This document shows positions 1 through 6,730 of a stretch of 37,621 bases of DNA, piece by piece. The DNA lies in assembly GCA_013822395.1 (NCBI GenBank), contig PNKK01000022.1, positions 1 through 37,621 of the forward strand, written 5' to 3'. The position numbers were made by a program, and so were the translations under genes. The DNA is from Anaerolinea sp. GTDB taxonomy: Bacteria > Chloroflexota > Limnocylindria > Limnocylindrales > CSP1-4. The notes below the pieces were generated by a model. It was given only the letters and a program-made list of their open reading frames with translations. It made no database searches and was not told the origin of the DNA. The stretch's first letter is position 1. Every line of letters begins with the position of its first letter.

Positions 1-122
1 AGGCGATCCCAGCCGGATGCGTAGTCCATGCGCCAGGCCTGCGATTGCTCCTCGAGGGCGTGCGGCCGCAGCGCGGTCGTTCCCGCGCTCCGGATCGAGT
101 CCTGGACCTTCACCGGCGCCAC
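1..122 (-). CDS. N-terminus of an unidentified leftward gene (partial)
   Basis: Reading the minus strand from a GTG at 122 gives 40 open codons to the window edge with strong G/C third-position bias. The peptide begins MAPVKVQDSIRS and contains an LRPHALEEQSQAW stretch. No domain can be recognised from so little. There is no clear Shine-Dalgarno before the GTG; an in-frame ATG at about 29 is an alternative start. It is divergent from the vapB module. Only codon bias and an open frame support it. Confidence 0.4.
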   Translation of the reverse strand, partial: MAPVKVQDSIRSAGTTALRPHALEEQSQAWRMDYASGWDR

Positions 123-155
123 GGAGCACTGACTGAGCCGTCCGGCAGGAGACTG

Positions 156-185
156 TCTACCACCATGTGGTAGACTTCTACCATG
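156..185 (+). promoter_or_regulatory. vapB operator dyad and leaderless-type promoter
   Basis: A perfect 8-bp inverted repeat TCTACCAC-CAT-GTGGTAGA lies at 156-174. A third half-site TCTACCAT at 177-184 runs into the ATG at 183. The right arm contains TAGACT (171-176), a -10-like TAnnnT exactly 6 nt before the ATG, and no Shine-Dalgarno is present. VapB antitoxins usually autorepress, so the dyad over the -10 and start is the likely operator. No convincing -35 is seen. Confidence 0.6.
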
Positions 186-395
186 CGACTCACGATAAGA
201 AACCCGGAAACTGACCGGCTTGCGAGGGAGTTGGCCGCGACCACGGGAGAGTCCATCACTGCGGCGGTGACGGAGGCGATTCGCCAGCGCCTTCAACGTG
301 TCCGCGGAAACGTCGATCCCCACGCTGACTCGAGATCGAATGGTGACCCTGACCCTGCGAGGCCGGTTCATGACCAGACTGGAGGCCACCGGTGA
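183..395 (+). CDS. Degenerate or truncated VapB-like antitoxin (tandem duplicate)
   Basis: 70 aa. Residues 1-42 parallel the N-terminus of the next gene: the pattern (I)-(R/K)-NPE--RLA-ELAA-TG-S-TAAVTEAIR is shared, as expected for the DNA-binding half of a VapB (Rv0623-like) antitoxin. After residue 42 the similarity ends, and the tail is a polar Gly/Asp/Arg stretch with no match to the toxin-wrapping C-terminus of the downstream copy. The stop overlaps the GTG of the next antitoxin by 4 bp (GTGA, 392-395), so translation is probably coupled. It may be a DNA-binding-only regulator of the module or a decaying duplicate. A promoter with operator dyad lies directly upstream. Confidence 0.6.
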   Translation: MRLTIRNPETDRLARELAATTGESITAAVTEAIRQRLQRVRGNVDPHADSRSNGDPDPARPVHDQTGGHR

Positions 396-655
396 GCCTC
401 AATATCAAGAACCCAGAAGCATTCCGCCTCGCCAAGGAACTCGCCGCGGCCACCGGCCAATCCATGACGGCCGCGGTGACGGAGGCGATCCGTGCGCAAC
501 TCGACCGGATTCGCGCCGAGCAGGACGAGGATCACGGCAGCCGCGTCGAGCGTATGCTCGCAATGGCCGCTGAGATCGGGAGCCGGATGCCCCCGGCCTA
601 CCTCGATCAGGACTTCGATGAGCTGCTCTACGACGAGGATGGGCTGCCGAGGTGA
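392..655 (+). CDS. vapB: VapB-family antitoxin
   Basis: 87 aa, GTG start inside the GTGA overlap with the preceding ORF. The N-terminal region (about 1-45) has the look of the short DNA-binding domain of PSK/Rv0623-type antitoxins. The acidic C-terminus (about 50-87, with a DQDFDELLYDEDGLPR end) is the segment that normally wraps around and inhibits the PIN toxin. The stop overlaps the next GTG (652-655), a standard TA arrangement in which antitoxin is made first. Expected role: neutralise the downstream VapC and repress the operon through the dyad at 156-174. Assignment rests on sequence features and the adjacent PIN gene. Confidence 0.85.
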   Translation: MSLNIKNPEAFRLAKELAAATGQSMTAAVTEAIRAQLDRIRAEQDEDHGSRVERMLAMAAEIGSRMPPAYLDQDFDELLYDEDGLPR

Positions 656-1104
656 TCGTCGACACATCCGTGATCATCGCGATGTTCAAGAGGGAACCCG
701 AGGCGGCGGCCTTCGCCCGGCTGATCGACGAAGCGCCCATCACCAGGATCTCGGCTGGAACGTACGTTGAACTGGCGGTCGTCATCGATCGTTCGGGTGA
801 TGTGGTGTCATCGAGCGCCTTGGATCCGTTTCTGGTCGAGGCGGGCATCCAAGTCGAAGCCCTGACGGCCTCACAGGCGCGAATAGCCCGGACGGCCTAC
901 CAGCGCTTCGGCAGGGGCAACGGGCACCCGGCGCGACTGAACATGGGCGACTGCTTCTCATATGCGCTCGCTCGCGAGCTCGGGGAACCGCTCCTCTTCA
1001 AGGGCGACGACTTCACGCTGACCGACATCGAGATCGTGACCGAACCGATCAAGCGCAATCGTCTGAGCGAGATCATGGCCGGCTACGGGGTGAGCGCTTC
1101 GTAG
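652..1104 (+). CDS. vapC: VapC-family PIN-domain ribonuclease toxin
   Basis: 150 aa. The PIN acidic residues are visible: D4 in MIVDTSVIIAMF, E40 in TYVELA, D100 in NMGDCFSYALA, and D119/D120 in LLFKGDDF. This is the classic four-acid Mg2+-dependent RNase site, so the toxin appears intact. The GTG start at 652 overlaps the vapB stop. The MGDCFSYALA and FKGDDF forms are typical of the Rv0301/Rv0624-like VapC branch. VapC toxins cleave tRNA or rRNA in the cytoplasm when the antitoxin is degraded. It is the last gene of the module, and a small hairpin follows. Confidence 0.92.
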   Translation: MIVDTSVIIAMFKREPEAAAFARLIDEAPITRISAGTYVELAVVIDRSGDVVSSSALDPFLVEAGIQVEALTASQARIARTAYQRFGRGNGHPARLNMGDCFSYALARELGEPLLFKGDDFTLTDIEIVTEPIKRNRLSEIMAGYGVSAS

Positions 1105-1121
1105 CTCGCCAGGCGGCGAGC
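1104..1121 (+). terminator. Hairpin after vapC
   Basis: GCTCGCC-AGGC-GGCGAGC forms a perfect 7-bp stem with a 4-nt loop directly after the vapC stop. There is no T-tract, so intrinsic termination is uncertain, but the position between convergent genes suits a terminator. Confidence 0.35.
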
Positions 1122-1182
1122 GCCCGGATCCCGGGGTCGCGCCCGGCGCCCTCGCCGACCTTTGTGGGCGGTGCCGACGCCG

Positions 1183-1584
1183 TCAGCGCTCGGGAACGGC
1201 GCAGGCCGTGTCGAGGCGCAGGGCACGGCTGATCGCGCGGCGATTCCGGGCGATGAGCGCGTAGCCGAGGCCGATCACCCACGCCGCAGGCGGGATACGG
1301 GCGAGCGCGGCGGGTCGTCGGCCGCCGGGGAGGCGCTCGGCGATCTCGAGAAAGGCCCGGCCCCCGGATTCGACCGCCCCCGTGGCCGGGTCCAGCACGT
1401 GGAGCTCGTCGTGGAGCGGATGACCGGCAGCTACGTCACGCACAAGCGGTCGGTCATCCGTCCCGGCCGCCTGGAGCGCCAGCAGCTCGAGCCGGCCCTC
1501 CCGATCCCAGCGCCGGAGCCGAGCCGCAGTCGCGACGCAGATGCCGCAGTCGCGGTCGTAGAGGACGAGGAGCCGATCCGTCAC
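1183..1584 (-). CDS. DCC-family thiol-disulfide oxidoreductase-like protein (DUF393)
   Basis: 133 aa with the diagnostic N-terminal YDRDCGIC (residues 9-16), matching the Y-D-x-x-C-x-x-C signature of the DCC/DUF393 family, which has a thioredoxin-like fold. A GGRAFLEIAERLPGG stretch at about 74-88 and the hydrophobic C-terminal half are also family-like. The physiological substrate of this family is not established. It is the last gene of the minus-strand run, 46 bp downstream of the R3H ATPase stop, and may be co-transcribed with it. A 14-bp direct repeat lies in the gap. Confidence 0.82.
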   Translation of the reverse strand: MTDRLLVLYDRDCGICVATAARLRRWDREGRLELLALQAAGTDDRPLVRDVAAGHPLHDELHVLDPATGAVESGGRAFLEIAERLPGGRRPAALARIPPAAWVIGLGYALIARNRRAISRALRLDTACAVPER

Positions 1585-1597
1585 GGGCCTACGGTAC

Positions 1598-1628
1598 GCG
1601 GAGGCTCATCGCAGGCGGAGGCTCATCG
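1598..1628. repeat. 14-bp direct repeat between the R3H ATPase and DCC genes
   Basis: GCGGAGGCTCATCG occurs at 1598-1611 and again at 1615-1628, separated by 3 bp, in the short gap between the R3H ATPase stop and the DCC-gene start. It is a small relative of the larger junction duplications elsewhere in the window. Confidence 0.75.
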
Positions 1629-1630
1629 GG

Positions 1631-3778
1631 TCAGCGCCAGGCGGTCTTCGCCGCGTCCGGGTAGAGGCGGACCCGGCGGTACGGCTCGCGGCCGCGCGAG
1701 CGCGATACGAGGTTCGCCCGCTCGGCCATCTGGTGCTGGAGCCGCCGGATGTACGCGTTCTGGGGCGACAGCTCCACGGGCTCCGAGCGCTGAATGACCA
1801 ACCCGATGGCCTCCTCCGTCTCGCGCAGGGCGGCATCCCGCGGATCGATCTCGAGCGCGAAGATGGAGGTCAGCGAGGCCTGCATCTGGAGAATCGTGTT
1901 GGTCTTGAGGACGTAGATCGGCAGAGCGCGCTCCTCCGCCTCGCGGAGCAGGGGCGTCTTCTGCTTGTACTCTGTCCGGAGCGTCATCACGACGTCCGCC
2001 TCGTCGACGTCACGGGCGATGATCACCGGCAGCTGGAGCTCCCGGATCGCCTGCTCCAGGCGCCGCCGGCTGATCCCCTGGGGAAGGACGCGGAGCGTCG
2101 GCAGGCCCTCGGCGCCGGCCACGCGGAGGGTGCCATCCTCGCCTGCTTCCTCGGCGCCGGCCGCGATCGCCCGATCGGCCAGTGATTCGTCGTCGGCGTC
2201 GAGGTCCGTCGCGTTCACCGGGGCCGTCCCCTCGTCCACGCGGAGCGCATCGATCGCCCGCGTCGCCGACTGGCGCCACTCGCGCTGTCTGGAGAGCTCG
2301 CGCGCCTCCCGCGCCCTGGGCTCCGGCACCGCCACGCTGCCGCGCTCGAGCGGGCCACGGTCCGCGATCTCGCCCGCGATGAACGGCGTGTCGACGAACA
2401 CCGTGGGCCCGCCGGGGCTACCGGGCCCGCCGGGGCTACCGGGCCCGCCGGGCCCGTCAGGCCCGTCGCCGCCGCGTCCGGGCGTCCCGCCGCGTCCGGG
2501 CGTCCCGCCGCGTCCGGGCGTCCCGCCGCGCACCGGACGCCACGATCCCGAAGCGCCGGGCCGGTAGCCGGACCGTACCCCACCCCGGTCCCCGCCGGGG
2601 AACGCCACGCCGCCCCCGTAGCCGCCATGACCGCTGCCGTACCCGGGTCGGTACGCCGCCTCGCCGCGCCAGCCGGGCTCCACTCGCCACGACGAGCCGA
2701 CACCCACGAGCCCGGAGAACCGATCCGCGCCGACCGCCTCACGGGGCGACGGCTTCGGGCGCGACTGCGAGCGGTGAATGCCTTCCTCGTCCCGCCAGCG
2801 CTGCTCGGCGGCGACCGGATCGCCACGCAACAGTGCATCGACCGTCTCGGCGACGTCGCCGTGGACGAGCACCCGCTCGCGGTCCTGGATCTCGATGATG
2901 ACGTCGAACGTAGGCGGTGCCTTCCGCTCCAGGACGCTCTTCTGGGTCCGCCGGCGGCGGGCCTCCTCGTCGCCGAGCGTGACGCTCTGGATGCCGCCGA
3001 TCAGATCGGACAGCGTTGGGTTGAGCATCAGGTTGTCGAGGTTGTTGCCGTGCGCCGTGCCGATGAGCTGGACGCCACGCTCGGCGATCGTCCGCGCGGC
3101 CTGCGCCTCCAGCTCGGTCCCGATCTCATCGATGACGATGACCTGGGGCATGTGGTTCTCGACCGCCTCGATCATCACCTCGTGCTGCATGGAGGGGGTG
3201 CGGACCTGCATCCGCCGCGCCTTGCCGATCGCCGGGTGTGGGATATCACCGTCGCCGGCGATCTCGTTCGAAGTGTCGACCACGACGACCCGCTTGCCGA
3301 AGTCGTCGGCGAGGACCCGGGCCGCCTCGCGGAGCATCGTCGTCTTGCCGATGCCCGGCCGGCCCATGATCAGGATCGACTTCCCGCTCTCGACGAAGTC
3401 CGCGATGATCTCGATGGTGCCGTAGACGGCGCGCCCGATCCGGCAGGTCAACCCCACGATCTTGCCGTTCCGGTTGCGGATCGCGCTGATCCGGTGGAGC
3501 GTCCGCTCGATCCCGGCGCGGTTGTCGTCCCCGAAGGTCCCGATATGGTCGACCACGTGGGCGATGTCGGCGTCCGCGATCTCCCGGTCGAGGAGCGTGA
3601 CCTCCGAATCCGGGAAGCGGGCCTCGGGCCGACGGCCCAGGTCCAGGACGACCTCGATCACGGACTCCCGGTCGGGCAGGGCGTGGATGGCGGCCACGAT
3701 CTCCGGGGGCAGCGAGGACAGGAGCGCATCGATGTCGTCGATCGTCTCGCGGCGGTCGGGTCGATTCTCAGGAGCCAC
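1631..3778 (-). CDS. R3H-domain AAA ATPase (Ycf45/SpoIIIAA-like) with collagen-like insert
   Basis: About 715 aa from the preferred GTG at 3778, which has GGAGG at 3785-3789 (6-nt spacing); a GTG at 3802 would add 8 residues but lacks such a site. Order: N-terminal region; P-loop ATPase with Walker A GRPGIGKT (139-146) and Walker B VIVIDE (213-218); a Gly/Arg/Tyr-rich linker; collagen-like Gly-X-Y repeats (about 418-458); a C-terminal part with a probable KH-like region and a terminal R3H motif (R678-xxx-H682). The R3H domain predicts single-stranded nucleic-acid binding. Relatives in cyanobacteria and plastids (Ycf45) lack a clear function. The long linker makes this copy larger than usual. 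The start overlaps the upstream GNAT-like gene by 11 bp. Confidence 0.88.
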   Translation of the reverse strand: MAPENRPDRRETIDDIDALLSSLPPEIVAAIHALPDRESVIEVVLDLGRRPEARFPDSEVTLLDREIADADIAHVVDHIGTFGDDNRAGIERTLHRISAIRNRNGKIVGLTCRIGRAVYGTIEIIADFVESGKSILIMGRPGIGKTTMLREAARVLADDFGKRVVVVDTSNEIAGDGDIPHPAIGKARRMQVRTPSMQHEVMIEAVENHMPQVIVIDEIGTELEAQAARTIAERGVQLIGTAHGNNLDNLMLNPTLSDLIGGIQSVTLGDEEARRRRTQKSVLERKAPPTFDVIIEIQDRERVLVHGDVAETVDALLRGDPVAAEQRWRDEEGIHRSQSRPKPSPREAVGADRFSGLVGVGSSWRVEPGWRGEAAYRPGYGSGHGGYGGGVAFPGGDRGGVRSGYRPGASGSWRPVRGGTPGRGGTPGRGGTPGRGGDGPDGPGGPGSPGGPGSPGGPTVFVDTPFIAGEIADRGPLERGSVAVPEPRAREARELSRQREWRQSATRAIDALRVDEGTAPVNATDLDADDESLADRAIAAGAEEAGEDGTLRVAGAEGLPTLRVLPQGISRRRLEQAIRELQLPVIIARDVDEADVVMTLRTEYKQKTPLLREAEERALPIYVLKTNTILQMQASLTSIFALEIDPRDAALRETEEAIGLVIQRSEPVELSPQNAYIRRLQHQMAERANLVSRSRGREPYRRVRLYPDAAKTAWR
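2405..2527 (-). repeat. Collagen-like Gly-X-Y repeat tract inside the R3H ATPase gene
   Basis: Two sets of 18-bp tandem repeats encode consecutive GTP-GRG units (three) and GSP-GGP units (two) with a phase change between them. The DNA period of 18 bp keeps the reading frame, so slippage would change linker length without breaking the gene. Confidence 0.85.
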
Positions 3779-4856
3779 GCGTGACCTCCCATGTTCGGAC
3801 ACCGGCCGGGACGAGGACCGGCTCGGCGACGCGGACGAGGGCTTCTCTCATGAGCAGTGTGACGGTCGAGATCGCCCTGAAGCCTGCCCCCTCGAGTCGT
3901 CGATCGATCGGCGATTCGTAGGTTCGCACGGGCGCGATGACGCCGTGATCTCCCGGGTGGTCTCCGCCCTTCGACGTTCGCGAGCGGATGTCGCCGAGGC
4001 CGAAGTCGACGAGCTCGGCGATGTCCGCATCCGGCCGCCCCATGACCCGCAGGTAATGGGGCTGGTCCTCGCGCGCGACACCGAGCTGGATGAACCCGGC
4101 GAGCCCGGGGCCGTCGGCGGCCACGAGGACGTAGGTCTCGATGTCGGCGAAGCGGAGGAGTGGCGCCAGGCTGCTCCGAGGCACGCGCCAGTTGGCGCCC
4201 TGACGCTCCCAGTCCGGGATCCGGAGGGCCTCCAGCCGCTGGACCGGCGCGGGCGTGACCGCCGCGTAAAGCTGCATCAGCGCCACCGCGTCCGCCGGGC
4301 GCGCGGGGCGGATTCCCGCGTTGAGCATCCGCTCGTCGGACCAGGGCTCCGGGAGCCTGGTCCCGGCGGACCGGTGGAGCACCTTCTCCGCGCCGTACCG
4401 TGCGAAGCCGGCCTGCATGAACAGTTCCACGTTGCCGCCGGCGTCCGTGCACGCCACGTGGAATCGGGCGGCACCGCGCTTCTGGCCCTCGCGGAGCACC
4501 TGCTGGACAAGCCGGAAGCGGATGTCGCCCGCGCCGGCGCCGGCCAGGCCGGCGATCCCGTCAAGCTCCACGATCGTCCAGTCGTCACGATGGCTTTCGC
4601 GCTCCACGCGGACGAGACCGGCCACCCGACGGTCCTCCTCGTACACGAACAGCAGGTCGTTCGGACGGAAGGCGCCGAGCGGCAGCCTGAAGAGGCTGAA
4701 GACGCCGATCCGCGGGCCGGTCACCGGCAGGCCGAGCGAGCGGCCGGCGGCGGCGGCGTCCTCGCACAGCCGAGACAGCTCGCCGAGCGCGGCGAGATCC
4801 GTGATCCGCGCGGCGCGGACCTTCCCGGACGGGCGCCCGACCCGAAGGTGCGTCAT
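3768..4856 (-). CDS. GNAT-like N-acetyltransferase domain protein
   Basis: 362 aa from the ATG at 4856, which overlaps the pdxT stop (ATGA, 4853-4856); the frame stays open further upstream but that part is antisense-like sequence inside pdxT. The N-terminal half has a GNAT-like pattern: [18 protein letters not shown], then a beta strand [18 protein letters not shown] and a second strand block [13 protein letters not shown], followed by [21 protein letters not shown] and [12 protein letters not shown], which resembles the acetyl-CoA-binding and 'GF' end of GNATs. The C-terminal half repeats a weaker GNAT-like layout ([20 protein letters not shown]), so it may hold two domains. The substrate is unknown. 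It sits between pdxT and the R3H ATPase in one operon. Confidence 0.72.
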   Translation of the reverse strand: MTHLRVGRPSGKVRAARITDLAALGELSRLCEDAAAAGRSLGLPVTGPRIGVFSLFRLPLGAFRPNDLLFVYEEDRRVAGLVRVERESHRDDWTIVELDGIAGLAGAGAGDIRFRLVQQVLREGQKRGAARFHVACTDAGGNVELFMQAGFARYGAEKVLHRSAGTRLPEPWSDERMLNAGIRPARPADAVALMQLYAAVTPAPVQRLEALRIPDWERQGANWRVPRSSLAPLLRFADIETYVLVAADGPGLAGFIQLGVAREDQPHYLRVMGRPDADIAELVDFGLGDIRSRTSKGGDHPGDHGVIAPVRTYESPIDRRLEGAGFRAISTVTLLMREALVRVAEPVLVPAGVRTWEVTRGS

Positions 4857-5491
4857 CGGGCCTGCCCCATTCGGCGGGTTGGGTGGTGGCGCCGACCCGA
4901 CCCCTCGCCGGGATCGTCGTGCTCGGCGGCCATGGTCGCCACGAGGCGGTGGAACCGGGTCTCGCCGGCGAGCTCGGGGTGGAAGGCCGTCGCCACGATG
5001 TTCCGCTCCCGGACGGCGACGATCCGGCCGTCCTCCAGTCGCGCGAGGACGTCCACGCCGAGCCCGGCTCGCTCGACGACCGGCGCGCGGATGAAGACCC
5101 CATGGACGGGCCGGTCGCCGAGCATCAGAACCCGGAGGTCGGCCTCGAACGAGTCGAGCTGGCGCCCGAACGCGTTTCGCCGGACCGCGATGTCGAGGAG
5201 CGGGAAGGTCACCGGATCGCCGTCGAGGATGTCGTGCGCCAGGAGGATCATCCCGGCGCACGTCCCGAACAGCGGCGCACCGGAGCGGGCCAGATCCAGG
5301 ATGGGCTCGCGCAGGCCCCACCGTTCGATGAGCCGGCGCTGTGCGGTGGACTCGCCGCCGGGCAGGATCAGCCCGCTGACGTCCTCGAGATCGGACGGCA
5401 GGCGCACCGCCACACCCTCGACGCCGATGGCGGCGAGGGTCGTCATGTGCTCGGCGAACGCCCCCTGGACGGCAAGAACCCCGATCCTCAC
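4853..5491 (-). CDS. pdxT: Pyridoxal 5'-phosphate synthase glutaminase subunit PdxT
   Basis: 212 aa from the GTG at 5491 (MRIGVLAVQG, the usual family N-terminus, with GAGG 9 nt upstream). It is a class I glutamine amidotransferase: the LPGGEST loop, the nucleophile Cys in LFGTCAGMILLA, and the His-Glu pair in ATAFHPEL are all present. It hydrolyses glutamine and channels ammonia to PdxS for PLP synthesis by the DXP-independent route. It lies 170 bp downstream of pdxS and overlaps the GNAT-like gene by 4 bp. The C-terminal tail beyond the catalytic pair (about 35 residues) is polar and somewhat longer than in typical PdxT. Confidence 0.95.
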   Translation of the reverse strand: MRIGVLAVQGAFAEHMTTLAAIGVEGVAVRLPSDLEDVSGLILPGGESTAQRRLIERWGLREPILDLARSGAPLFGTCAGMILLAHDILDGDPVTFPLLDIAVRRNAFGRQLDSFEADLRVLMLGDRPVHGVFIRAPVVERAGLGVDVLARLEDGRIVAVRERNIVATAFHPELAGETRFHRLVATMAAEHDDPGEGSGRRHHPTRRMGQAR

Positions 5492-5660
5492 GGAGCGAAT
5501 CCTCGGACCGAGGGCCCGCAGGAGCTCACCTCGGCCCTCGGAGGGCGGCGCGACCACAGCGCAAGGCGGCCGCGAGCCCGTGCCGCGAGTGTACTTGGCC
5601 CGTGCGCGAGCGGCCGCGCGGAGCGGCCAACGCGGCGATGGGGCCGCATCAGCGCGGCGC

Positions 5661-6548
5661 CTACCAACCCCGGATGGCCAGCCGATCCGACTCGGCGAGC
5701 TGCTCGAGGGCGATGCCCCGCATCGGGGCGCCCAGGCCCTTGCTCACCTCGGCGAGGATCTTGGGATCGTCGAAGTGGGTCGTCGCCTGGACGATCGCGT
5801 TCGCCATCCGGGCCGGATCCTCGCTCTTGAAGATGCCCGAGCCGACGAACACGCCTTCGGCGCCGAGCTGCATCACGAGCGCCGCGTCGGCGGGCGTGGA
5901 GATCCCGCCGGCAACGAAGTTGACGACCGGCAGCCTACCCTCCTTCGCGACCTGCGCGACGAGGTCATACGGCGCCCCGAGCTCCTTCGCGGCCACGAAC
6001 AGCTCGTCCTCGCGCATGCCCCCGAGCCGGCGGATCTCGCCGAGGACGTCGCGCAGCTGATGCACCGCCTCGACGACGTTGCCGGTCCCGGCCTCGCCCT
6101 TCGTCCGGATCATGGCGGCACCCTCGTTGACCCGGCGAAGCGCCTCGCCGAGGTTGCGGCAGCCGCAGACGAAGGGGACCTTGAAGGCGTGCTTGTCGAT
6201 GTGGTTCCGCTCGTCCGCCGGGGTGAGGACCTCGGACTCGTCGATGTAGTCGACACCGAGGGCCTCGAGGATCTGGGCCTCGACGAAGTGGCCGATCCGG
6301 GCCTTTGCCATCACCGGGATCGTGACGGCGTCCATGATCGACTGGATCATCGCCGGATCGGACATGCGGGCCACGCCGCCGGCGGCGCGGATGTCCGCGG
6401 GAACACGCTCGAGGGCCATCACGGCCACGGCCCCCGCGTCCTCGGCGATCTTGGCATGCTCGGCGGTGACGACATCCATGATGACGCCGCCCTTGAGCAT
6501 CTGGGCGAGACCCTTCTTGGTCGCCCAGGTGGAGGTCTCGACGGTCAT
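5661..6548 (-). CDS. pdxS: Pyridoxal 5'-phosphate synthase subunit PdxS
   Basis: 295 aa, the normal family length. Highly conserved blocks are visible: [95 protein letters not shown] and [16 protein letters not shown]. These hold the catalytic lysines (K in MAKARIGH and in RTKGEAGTG) of the TIM-barrel synthase that builds PLP from ribose 5-phosphate, glyceraldehyde 3-phosphate and ammonia. It is followed by pdxT, its glutaminase partner. TGAGGAAG upstream of the ATG serves as ribosome-binding site, in contrast to the leaderless-type starts elsewhere in the window. Confidence 0.97.
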   Translation of the reverse strand: MTVETSTWATKKGLAQMLKGGVIMDVVTAEHAKIAEDAGAVAVMALERVPADIRAAGGVARMSDPAMIQSIMDAVTIPVMAKARIGHFVEAQILEALGVDYIDESEVLTPADERNHIDKHAFKVPFVCGCRNLGEALRRVNEGAAMIRTKGEAGTGNVVEAVHQLRDVLGEIRRLGGMREDELFVAAKELGAPYDLVAQVAKEGRLPVVNFVAGGISTPADAALVMQLGAEGVFVGSGIFKSEDPARMANAIVQATTHFDDPKILAEVSKGLGAPMRGIALEQLAESDRLAIRGW

Positions 6549-6648
6549 GTTGGGACTGCTTCCTCAGGTCCTGCCGCGGGTCTGCCGGTCCGCCTGCCTC
6601 GGGGTCCTCGCCCGTTCGGGCCGTCCGGGTTCGCCGCAGCGCGGCGCG

Positions 6649-6657
6649 ATTATCGCA
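6649..6657 (-). promoter_or_regulatory. Candidate extended -10 promoter for pdxS
   Basis: On the minus strand TGC-GATAAT forms an extended -10 element about 100 nt upstream of the pdxS ATG. The resulting 5' leader contains a GCCCG-AA-CGGGC hairpin and the TGAGGAAG ribosome-binding site. No good -35 is visible. Confidence 0.4.
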
Positions 6658-6730
6658 CGACGAACGCCGAATCCCTACCGGAACGAACCGGCTGGAGGAC
6701 ACCTCCGCGGCTCCGCCGTCCGCGAGACCG

